Notes under the pieces: model-generated
The model's input: the letters and a program-made list of their open reading frames with translations, nothing else
The model's database searches: none
Told to the model about the DNA's origin: nothing
Translations under genes and position numbers: made by a program
Shown here: one piece after another, positions 1 through 5,755 of the stretch
Position numbering within the stretch: position 1 is the stretch's first letter
Layout of the letters: each line of letters opens with the position of its first letter
Assembly: GCA_031282535.1 (NCBI GenBank)
Contig: JAITDM010000054.1
Coordinates: forward strand, 1-8,760
DNA: 8,760 nt
Direction of reading: 5' to 3'
Source of the DNA: Oscillospiraceae bacterium
GTDB taxonomy: Bacteria; Bacillota; Clostridia; Oscillospirales; UBA929

Positions 1-8
1 GTTCGATC

Positions 9-359
9 CTATGATGCCGCCGGCGTCAGCAGGCGGTACAGTGTGACGGCCATTTCGGCGCGGGTGGTCTGGCCGAGGGGGCGGAGACGGCCGGCGTTGC
101 CTTGGATGATCCCCGCCGCCGTCAGGGAGGCGGCGGCGTCTCTGGCGTAGGCCGCGACGTCGCGTTCGTCCGAGAAGGCCGACAGATCGGCGTCGCCGTC
201 CGCCGGCAGCGGTGTCCCGACGGCGCGGAGCGTCCTGTCTATCAGCGTCATCATGTCCTGCCGCGTGATGGGCGCGTCGGGGGCGAACCGGTCGCCGCCG
301 GTGTACATGGCGCCGTCGGCGCCGGTCGCGCCCGCGGGGACGATCTCCCTGTTGTTCAT
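9..359 (-). CDS. SLH (S-layer homology) domain protein, probably a truncated remnant
   Basis: SLH domains anchor exported proteins to secondary cell-wall polymers in Bacillota. From the ATG at 359 the product is 116 residues. Residues 24-48 (FAPDAPITRQDMMTLIDRTL and following) match the second half of one SLH repeat. Residues 59-111 form a full repeat: FSDERDVAAYA, then GIIQGNAGRLRP, then TTRAEMAVTLYRLL. About one and a half repeats are therefore present, against the usual three, and no catalytic or passenger domain is visible. The open frame runs upstream to an ATG at 521, but the extra residues do not look like a signal peptide, the DNA turns AT-rich beyond about 410, and no ribosome-binding site precedes either ATG or an in-frame TTG at 413. 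I infer the 3' remnant of a larger surface protein. SLH identity is fairly secure; the start and expression are doubtful. Confidence 0.6.
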   Translation of the reverse strand: MNNREIVPAGATGADGAMYTGGDRFAPDAPITRQDMMTLIDRTLRAVGTPLPADGDADLSAFSDERDVAAYARDAAASLTAAGIIQGNAGRLRPLGQTTRAEMAVTLYRLLTPAAS

Positions 360-475
360 GTTGACCCGGGTGTCGTACGACGCCGTGACGCGACAGGTGC
401 CGGCCGCGTGCAAAAAACAGGTAAAAAATTCGTATAGCACCCGGGGCGCCGGACAAATATTTTTACAAAGGGCTG

Positions 476-504
476 TTTTCCGCGCGCGCGTCCTATGATA
501 TACT
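476..504 (+). promoter_or_regulatory. Putative sigma-A promoter (extended -10) for zapA
   Basis: The hexamer TATACT at 499-504 differs from TATAAT at one base and is preceded by TG at 496-497, giving an extended -10 element. A weak -35 candidate, TTTTCC, lies at 476-481 with a 17-bp spacer. The whole tract is AT-rich in a GC-rich genome. Transcription would start near 511 and leave a leader of about 135 nt before zapA. The -35 match is poor, so the call rests mainly on the -10. Confidence 0.4.
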
Positions 505-528
505 AAGATATACGAAAACATCGTACAG

Positions 529-607
529 AATCACATCATCCCGCACGGGGATGGGGTGCGTGACAGCAAGCACCCGAAATATGTTTAAATCATATCATTC
601 CGCATGG
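529..607 (+). repeat. Imperfect 20-bp direct repeat and hairpins in the zapA leader
   Basis: Positions 529-548 and 588-607 match at 17 of 20 bases, and all three differences are C in the first copy and T in the second, spaced six bases apart. Between them lie two mutually exclusive stems: CGCAC (542-546) with GTGCG (556-560), and GGGTGC (554-559) with GCACCC (570-575). A small AT stem follows (579-583 with 591-595). This could be a structured leader or a decayed duplication. I do not recognise a known riboswitch or small RNA family. Confidence 0.4.
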
Positions 608-645
608 AGAAAGGGCCGGCGGGGTGGGATGGGAGGCGGAAAACC

Positions 646-960
646 GTGAAAAACCGGGTGACCGTGAACATCGCGGGGCAGGAGTTCGCCCTGCTGACGG
701 AGGAAGACGAACAGTACGTGCAGCGCGTGGCCGGCCGGGTGAACGACGAGATCACCGGCATCGCCCGGCATATGCGGGGTTCCAGCGCGAACATCGCGGT
801 GCTGGCGGCCATCAACCTGGCGGAGCAGGCCCTGCGCGCGCAGGAGACGGCCGACAACCTGCGCGAACAGATCAAGGGCTGCCTGGAAGAGGCGGCCCGG
901 TTCAAAGCCGAGGCCGCCGAGCTGCGCCGGGAGAACACCCGCCTCAAAAAGGCGCAGTAG
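646..960 (+). CDS. zapA: Cell division protein ZapA
   Basis: ZapA is a small cytoplasmic protein that binds FtsZ and promotes bundling of its filaments at the division site. The 104-residue product has the family layout: an N-terminal beta-rich head (MKNRVTVNIAGQEFALLTEE, residues 1-20), a conserved helix with EQYVQRVAGRVNDEI (22-36), the helix around NIAVLAAINLAEQAL (49-63), and a charged C-terminal coiled coil to residue 104. I chose the GTG at 646 because GGGAGG at 631-636 lies 9 bp upstream. An in-frame ATG at 604 has no ribosome-binding site and would add 14 non-conserved residues. The next gene starts 7 bp after the stop, so the two are probably co-transcribed. A zapA gene next to a U32 gene is an arrangement I recall from other Bacillota. 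Confidence 0.88.
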   Translation: MKNRVTVNIAGQEFALLTEEDEQYVQRVAGRVNDEITGIARHMRGSSANIAVLAAINLAEQALRAQETADNLREQIKGCLEEAARFKAEAAELRRENTRLKKAQ

Positions 961-967
961 CGCGCCC

Positions 968-3079
968 ATGGAGATCTTGGCGCCGGCCGGCGGCCCGGCC
1001 TGCGTGACGGCCGCAGTGCAAAACGGGGCCGACGCGGTCTATTTGGGGTACGGCGACTTCCACGCCAGACAGGGCGCGGCCGGCTTCTCCGCCGAGGAGC
1101 TGCGCGCGGCGCTCGCCTACTGCAGGGTGCGCGGCGTGCGCGTTTACGCCGCGCTCAATACGCTGCTGACCGACCGGGAACTGCCCCGGGCGGCGGCACT
1201 GACGCGCGAACTTTACGAGGCCGGCGTGGACGCGCTGCTCGTGCAGGACCTGGGCGTCCTGCGCGTCGTGAAACGCGTGGCGCCGGACCTGCCGGTGCAC
1301 GCCTCTACACAGATGAGCGTGCACAACCTCGAAGGGGTGAGGCAGGCCCACGCGCTGGGCTGTAACCGCGTGGTGCTGGCCCGCGAGCTCACCCGCGAGC
1401 AGATCGCCCACATCGCCGCGCACAGCCCCATCGAGGTGGAGGTCTTTGTCCACGGGGCGCTGTGCTTTGCCTACTCCGGCCAGTGTTATATGAGCGCCGT
1501 GATCGGTGCGCGCAGCGGCAACCGGGGCGAATGCGCCGGCCCCTGCCGCCTGCCCTACGGGACGAACCTGCGCGCCTTGGACGAATACCCGCTGTCGCTG
1601 AAGGACCTCTCCCTTGTGGACCACATGGAGGAACTGGCGCGCCTCGGCGTCGCCTGCGCGAAGATCGAGGGGCGGCTGCGGCGGCCGGAATATGTGGCGC
1701 TGGCCAGCCGGGTGCTCTCGGAGGCGCTGCACGGCCGGCGTCCCTCGCCCGGCGACCGCGCGGCGCTGGAGAGCGTCTTCTCCCGCCAGGGCTTCACCGA
1801 CGGCTACTACACGGGGCGGCCCGGGCCCGGCATGTTCGGCGTGCACCGCCCGGCGCCGCCCGACCGGCAAAACAAACTGTACGCCCGGCTGCGCGCGGAC
1901 GGCGCGGGCGCCGGGGAGCGCCAGCGGGTGCCGGTGCGCTTTGCCTGCCTGCTGACGGCCGGCCGCCCGGCCATGCTGGGCGTCGAGGACGACGACGGTC
2001 ACACGGTGGCCGTGGAGGGGCCCGTGCCAAACGACGCGCGCGCCCACGCGGTGCCGGAGGCGGCGGTGAACACCCAGCTCTACAAGACCGGGGGCACGCC
2101 GTACCGCTGCACGGAGGCGCGCACACGGGCGGAGGGGGCGCTGTCGATCCCGCTGTCGGCCGTGTGCGATATGCGGCGCGAGGCGCTGGACAAACTCACC
2201 GCGCTGCGCGCCGCCCCGCCCGCGCGCCAGGGCGGGGCCTGGAAGCCGGGACCCGCCGCGCTGCCGCGCCGGACGCCTCCGGTCCTCACGGTCCAGGTGT
2301 CCCGCGCGGAGCAGATCACACCCGATCTGCTCGCGCTGTCGCCGGCGCTGCTCTACGCGCCGCTCGCCGCGCTCGCGGAAGCGGATATATGGAAAAAATT
2401 GGAAGATCAGGCCGCGGCGGGTCTGCCGGTGGCGGCGGTGCTGCCCCGCGTCATTGCGGACGACGAGTGGCCGGCGGTGGGCGCCCTGCTCGACAGGGCG
2501 GCCGCGCGGGGCGTGCGCGAGGTGCTGGCGGGCAACCTGGGGCATGTCGCGCCGGCGCGCGAGCACGGCTTTGCGGTCCGGGGCGACTTCGGCCTGAACG
2601 TCTTCAACTCCCAGACGCTCCGGACATGGAAGCAGGCGGGGCTGCGGTCCGCCGCGCTCTCCTTTGAGCTCAACCTGGCGCAGGTGCGCGACCTGTCCCA
2701 CAGCATGGACACCGAGCTGATCGTCTATGGGCGTCTGCCGCTGATGGTCACGGCCCAGTGCCTGATGAAGGACCGGGCGGGCCGCTGCGCCTGCGAAAAC
2801 CGCCGGGAACTGGTGGACAGGACCGGCGCGCGCTTCCCGGTGCTGCGCGAGCCCCCCTGCCGCAGCGTGCTCTACAACGCGCGCAAGCTCTTTTTGGCCG
2901 ACAAGCGGGCGGACTGGAAGTCGCTGGGGCTCTGGGGCGCGCGGCTTCTGTTTACCACCGAAAACCCGCGCGAGTGCGTGCGGGTCGTCGAGCGCTACCT
3001 GGGCCGTGGGACATACGAACCCAACGACTTCACCCGCGGCCTCTACTACCGAAACGTCCGCGCCCGCAAGGCGCCGTGA
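968..3079 (+). CDS. U32 family protein, RlhA-like with DUF3656 region (putative 23S rRNA C hydroxylase)
   Basis: The 703-residue product is a long U32 protein. The N-terminal barrel starts MEILAPAGGP (1-10), has ADAVYLG (21-27) and reaches the U32 signature at 162-196: HGALCFAYSGQCYMS, then RSGNRGECAGPCR. The cysteines C166, C173, C189 and C193 fit the conserved set thought to hold an iron-sulfur cluster. A middle segment at about 300-430 fits DUF3656. The C-terminal half carries NLGHV (523-527), GDFGLNVFNS (539-548) and further conserved cysteines at 598 and 631. This architecture matches E. coli RlhA, which hydroxylates C2501 of 23S rRNA; related TrhP proteins hydroxylate tRNA U34. The old label 'collagenase-like peptidase' is probably misleading. 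The ATG at 968 follows zapA by 7 bp without a strong ribosome-binding site, suggesting translational coupling. The family is secure; the exact RNA target is inferred from length. Confidence 0.88.
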   Translation: MEILAPAGGPACVTAAVQNGADAVYLGYGDFHARQGAAGFSAEELRAALAYCRVRGVRVYAALNTLLTDRELPRAAALTRELYEAGVDALLVQDLGVLRVVKRVAPDLPVHASTQMSVHNLEGVRQAHALGCNRVVLARELTREQIAHIAAHSPIEVEVFVHGALCFAYSGQCYMSAVIGARSGNRGECAGPCRLPYGTNLRALDEYPLSLKDLSLVDHMEELARLGVACAKIEGRLRRPEYVALASRVLSEALHGRRPSPGDRAALESVFSRQGFTDGYYTGRPGPGMFGVHRPAPPDRQNKLYARLRADGAGAGERQRVPVRFACLLTAGRPAMLGVEDDDGHTVAVEGPVPNDARAHAVPEAAVNTQLYKTGGTPYRCTEARTRAEGALSIPLSAVCDMRREALDKLTALRAAPPARQGGAWKPGPAALPRRTPPVLTVQVSRAEQITPDLLALSPALLYAPLAALAEADIWKKLEDQAAAGLPVAAVLPRVIADDEWPAVGALLDRAAARGVREVLAGNLGHVAPAREHGFAVRGDFGLNVFNSQTLRTWKQAGLRSAALSFELNLAQVRDLSHSMDTELIVYGRLPLMVTAQCLMKDRAGRCACENRRELVDRTGARFPVLREPPCRSVLYNARKLFLADKRADWKSLGLWGARLLFTTENPRECVRVVERYLGRGTYEPNDFTRGLYYRNVRARKAP

Positions 3080-3150
3080 CGGGTGGGAAAGTGAGCACTG
3101 AGAGTGCTCATACAGGCGAAACGTCCGCGCCCGCAAGACGCCGTGACGGG
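3050..3150 (+). repeat. 34-bp direct repeat duplicating the 3' end of the U32 gene
   Basis: Positions 3050-3083 and 3117-3150 are identical over 34 bases except for one G/A difference (3071 against 3138). The first copy holds the last codons and the stop codon of the U32 gene; the second is non-coding. The copies are offset by 67 bp and separated by 33 bp (3084-3116) that contain a perfect hairpin. The repeat looks like a recent partial tandem duplication, or the footprint of a small insertion. Confidence 0.85.
3092..3110 (+). other. Perfect hairpin between the two repeat copies
   Basis: TGAGCACT (3092-3099) and AGTGCTCA (3103-3110) form an 8-bp perfect stem around a GAG loop, 12 bp after the U32 stop codon. 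The following bases (TACAGGCG) are not a U-tract, so it lacks the form of a standard intrinsic terminator. It could stabilise the mRNA end or be a small dispersed palindrome. Confidence 0.55.
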
Positions 3151-3191
3151 CCGGGCGGGGGGGCGCCGCCGGTCTGTCAGTCTATTGGTTC

Positions 3192-3221
3192 TTGCGCTCG
3201 GATATAATAAGATGGTATAAT
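3192..3221 (+). promoter_or_regulatory. Promoter with duplicated TATAAT -10 hexamers for the hydrolase/Mur ligase operon
   Basis: Two perfect TATAAT hexamers occur at 3203-3208 and 3216-3221. For the downstream one, TTGCGC at 3192-3197 is a weak -35 candidate with an 18-bp spacer. No acceptable -35 fits the upstream hexamer. The site is an AT-rich island in GC-rich DNA and lies 45 bp before the TTG start of the hydrolase gene, so it is well placed to drive the four-gene operon. Confidence 0.6.
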
Positions 3222-3250
3222 CCCAAAAGAGCGTGCGGCGGCCGGCGCCG

Positions 3251-3258
3251 AGGAGGAG
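3251..3258 (+). promoter_or_regulatory. Ribosome-binding site that fixes a TTG start
   Basis: AGGAGGAG at 3251-3258 ends 8 bp before TTG at 3267. It decides the hydrolase start, because the in-frame ATG at 3192 lies inside the promoter and has no ribosome-binding site. Confidence 0.8.
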
Positions 3259-3266
3259 GAATCGCG

Positions 3267-4064
3267 TTGCCCATCCGCTTTGTGGAGATCGACGGCCTCA
3301 AGGTGCGGTACAGCGACGAGGGCCAGGGGCCGAACTTGCTGTTTCTGCACGGCTGGGGCGCCGGATTCGAGGCGTACAAACCGCTGCTTGGCCGGCTCGC
3401 GGAACACCACCGCGTCGTGGCGCCCGATCTGCCGGGCGCCGGCGCCTCCCAGGAACCGGCCGCGCCGTGGGACGCGGCGGATTACGTGCGCTTCGCACAG
3501 GCGCTGGCCGCGCGCATCGGACTCACCGAGGCGGTGCTGATCGGGCACTCGCACGGCGGGCGGATCATCCTCAAGTGGATGGGCGCGCCCCCGGCGCCGG
3601 GGGCGCCGCGCGTGGACAGCGTCGTCCTGTTTGCCGCCGCGGGCCTTCGCCCCCGGCGCGGACCTGCCTACTACGCGCGCGTGTATGCATACAAAGCCGC
3701 CAAATGGCTGCTGCGCCCGTGGCCGCGGGCGCTGGAGAGACTGCGGAGCCGGGCCGGGTCGGCGGATTACCGCGCCGCCAGCCCCGTCATGCGCGGCACG
3801 CTGTCCAAGCTGCTGGCCGAGGACATGGCGCCGCTGCTGCCCCGCATCGGCGTGCCCGCGCTGCTCATCTGGGGCGACGCGGACACCGCCACGCCGCTGG
3901 CGGACGCCGAGCGCATGAAGGCGCGCATCCCGGACGCGGGGCTCGTCGTGCTCTCCGGGGCGGACCACTGGGCCTGCGTGCGCGAAGCGGCGCGCTGTCA
4001 CAGGATCGTGACCGTCTTCGTGCGCGACACGACGACAGATAACAACGGATCGGATCACAGATAA
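3267..4064 (+). CDS. Alpha/beta hydrolase
   Basis: The 265-residue product is an alpha/beta-hydrolase-fold enzyme of usual length, presumably cytoplasmic because no signal peptide or membrane segment is seen. The oxyanion-hole motif is LHGWG (27-31). The nucleophile elbow GHSHGG places the catalytic serine at 95. The acid is probably D206 in WGDADTATP, and the histidine is H234 in GADHW. A cap region lies at about 125-185. The product is read from a TTG chosen for its strong ribosome-binding site. It is the first gene of a run with a membrane Mur ligase 39 bp downstream, a Ddl-type ligase and a peptidase. That context suggests a role in cell-envelope metabolism, such as hydrolysis of an ester, thioester or amide, but the fold alone does not define the substrate. 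Confidence 0.85.
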   Translation: MPIRFVEIDGLKVRYSDEGQGPNLLFLHGWGAGFEAYKPLLGRLAEHHRVVAPDLPGAGASQEPAAPWDAADYVRFAQALAARIGLTEAVLIGHSHGGRIILKWMGAPPAPGAPRVDSVVLFAAAGLRPRRGPAYYARVYAYKAAKWLLRPWPRALERLRSRAGSADYRAASPVMRGTLSKLLAEDMAPLLPRIGVPALLIWGDADTATPLADAERMKARIPDAGLVVLSGADHWACVREAARCHRIVTVFVRDTTTDNNGSDHR

Positions 4065-4103
4065 CAGGTTTGTGCAATGCAATAGGAAGGGGAGGGCCTC
4101 TGT

Positions 4104-5678
4104 TTGGAACGCTATGTGCGGCTTGGGCTGCTGCTCATCTGGTTTGTGAGCGCCGTGTCCGCCTCGCTGACGTTTGTCCACATGTGGCAGCTCAGCGCCT
4201 ACCAGTGGGGCGGGTACTGGCGTTGGCTGAAGGAGCGCGCCGGGGACGCCTACCAGAAATTTCTTTGGGTCATGCCCACGCTTTTTTTATGGCTGTGGTG
4301 GGGGGCCTGGGTGCCGTACGCGGTGGCCGCCTGTTACCTCGCGACGCTGTGGCAGACCCGTTTGCGCAAGGGCGCGAAGAAACCGCTCAAGGTGACGAGC
4401 CGCGTGGCGCGCCTGCTTGTGACGCTTGTGCTGCTGCTGGCGCTGACCGGCTGGGGCGCGTCGCATCTGTGGTGGTCCCCGCGCCTGTTTTTGATCACGC
4501 TGGGCGCCGGGCTTTTGCTCGTCTCCCTGCTGGCGCCGCTGGCCGATCTCATCAACCGGCCGCTGCAGCGGGCCATCGAGGGCGTCTATCTCCGCGACGC
4601 CCGGCGCCGGCTGGCGTCGATGCCGGGGCTTGTCGTCCTCGGCGTGACGGGCAGTTACGGGAAGACAAGTACGAAGTTCTTTTTGCAGCGGCTGCTGTCG
4701 GCGCGCTACAACACGCTGATGACGCCGGAGAGCTACAACACGCCGATGGGGGTGGTGCGCACGGTCCGGGAGCAGCTGCGCGCCACGCACGAGGTGTTCG
4801 TCTGCGAGATGGGCGCCCGGCATGTGGGGGACATCCGCCAGCTCTGCGACATTGTCCACCCGCGTTTCGGGGTGATCACCGCCGTCGGTCCGCAACATCT
4901 CGAAAGCTTTCACACCCTCGAAAACGTCGTCGCCACGAAGTTTGAGCTGGCCGACAGCCTGCCGGACGACGGGGTGCTCTTTGCGAACTGGGACAGCGGG
5001 GAGATCCGCGGCCGCGCCGTGCGCGCGCGGACCGTCCGCTACGGCGTGGCCGGCGCGGCGGGGGACGCGGAGATGCAGTACGCGGCCCGCGACATCCGCG
5101 CGGACGCCCGGGGGCTCTCCTTTTGCGTCGCCGCCCCCGACGGGACGGAGCAGGCGTTCACGACCGCCCTGATCGGGCGGCACAATGTGGAAAACATCAC
5201 GGCCGCCGTCGCCGTGGCCCACCACATGGGCATCCCGCTGGAAGAGCTGGCGCCCCTGGTGCGCGGGCTGACGCCGGCGCCCCACCGGCTGCAGCTGCGG
5301 CCCGGGCCGGAACTCACATACATCGACGACGCGTTCAACGCAAACCCCGAGGGGGCCGCCGCGGCGCTGGAGGCGCTGGCCGGATTCGACGGCGTGCGCA
5401 TGCTGGTCACGCCCGGCTTTGTGGAGCTGGGCGAGCGGCAGGAGGCCTGCCACGAGGCGCTGGGGCGCCAGGCCGCCGCCGTGTGCGACTTCGTGGCGCT
5501 GGTGGGGGCGCGCCAGACCGAGGCCGTCGCGCGCGGCCTGCAAGCGGCCGGCTTTGCCCCGGAGCGGCTTTGCGTCGCGCCGGATCTCGCCGCCGCGCTG
5601 GCGGCCGTGCGGGCGTTCCCCGCCGCCGGCCGGATGAAGTACGTACTGCTGGAAAACGACTTGCCGGACCAGTATTGA
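4104..5678 (+). CDS. Membrane-anchored Mur ligase (MurF-like)
   Basis: The 524-residue product is an ATP-dependent amide ligase related to MurF, which adds D-Ala-D-Ala to UDP-MurNAc-tripeptide. Instead of the soluble UDP-binding domain, residues 1-150 hold about four hydrophobic segments (near 4-26, 52-84, 101-118 and 125-148). The central domain follows: P-loop GVTGSYGKTS (180-189), EMGARHVGDI (235-244), GPQHLESF (262-269), and K279 in ATKFEL, the likely carbamoylated lysine position. The C-terminal domain has GRHNVENITAA (358-368), DDAFNANPEG (408-417) and ELGE (441-444). The TTG at 4104 was chosen because GGGGAGGG (4089-4096) lies 7 bp upstream. The Ddl-type gene downstream implies a D-Ala-D-Ala donor. 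I infer that the acceptor is lipid-linked or at the membrane; this is not proven. A soluble housekeeping MurF would be expected elsewhere in the genome. Confidence 0.85.
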   Translation: MERYVRLGLLLIWFVSAVSASLTFVHMWQLSAYQWGGYWRWLKERAGDAYQKFLWVMPTLFLWLWWGAWVPYAVAACYLATLWQTRLRKGAKKPLKVTSRVARLLVTLVLLLALTGWGASHLWWSPRLFLITLGAGLLLVSLLAPLADLINRPLQRAIEGVYLRDARRRLASMPGLVVLGVTGSYGKTSTKFFLQRLLSARYNTLMTPESYNTPMGVVRTVREQLRATHEVFVCEMGARHVGDIRQLCDIVHPRFGVITAVGPQHLESFHTLENVVATKFELADSLPDDGVLFANWDSGEIRGRAVRARTVRYGVAGAAGDAEMQYAARDIRADARGLSFCVAAPDGTEQAFTTALIGRHNVENITAAVAVAHHMGIPLEELAPLVRGLTPAPHRLQLRPGPELTYIDDAFNANPEGAAAALEALAGFDGVRMLVTPGFVELGERQEACHEALGRQAAAVCDFVALVGARQTEAVARGLQAAGFAPERLCVAPDLAAALAAVRAFPAAGRMKYVLLENDLPDQY

Positions 5679-5729
5679 CCATTGACCATGGTCAATTGAG
5701 TTGAGAATTGAGAATTGAAAATTGAGAAT
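5674..5729 (+). repeat. AT-rich heptamer repeat array after the Mur ligase gene
   Basis: From the stop codon at 5676 the DNA runs as seven-base units: TGACCAT twice (5676-5689), GGTCAAT (5690-5696), TGAGT (5697-5701), then TGAGAAT, TGAGAAT, TGAAAAT and TGAGAAT (5702-5729). It is strikingly AT-rich beside coding DNA near 70% GC. The array supplies the stop codon of the Mur ligase gene and ends 13 bp before the ribosome-binding site of the next gene. Similar short intergenic heptamer arrays are, from memory, known in cyanobacteria and some Clostridia. Confidence 0.8.
5681..5696. promoter_or_regulatory. Perfect 16-bp palindrome, possible operator or hairpin
   Basis: ATTGACCATGGTCAAT reads identically on both strands with no spacer. 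It lies 3 bp after the Mur ligase stop and 60 bp before the start of the ligase gene. It could be a dimeric repressor site or part of the repeat array. With no loop and no U-tract it is not a good terminator. Confidence 0.4.
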
Positions 5730-5755
5730 GCATTCATCGATTAAGGAGGGGTTGT

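Noticed and set aside
529..607. Known small RNA such as SRP RNA, 6S RNA or a tRNA in the zapA leader
   Set aside because: No tRNA cloverleaf, SRP GGAA tetraloop or other recognised signature is visible by eye.
604..645. An upstream ATG that would extend ZapA by 14 residues
   Set aside because: No ribosome-binding site precedes it and the added residues are not family-like, while GTG at 646 has GGGAGG upstream.
3092..3116. Intrinsic terminator for the zapA-U32 transcript
   Set aside because: The hairpin is perfect, but no run of T follows it. I therefore list it only as a hairpin.
944..3136. A 730-codon open frame on the minus strand opposite the U32 gene
   Set aside because: It is rich in Arg, Gly, Ala and His with no recognisable motif, and lies opposite a gene with clear family motifs. 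Long antisense frames are expected in DNA this rich in G and C.
3192..3266. An upstream ATG for the alpha/beta hydrolase
   Set aside because: It overlaps the promoter elements, and the strong AGGAGG just before TTG at 3267 favours the later start.
5674..5729. CRISPR-like array
   Set aside because: The units are only seven bases long and contiguous, with no spacers, so it is a short tandem repeat and not a CRISPR.
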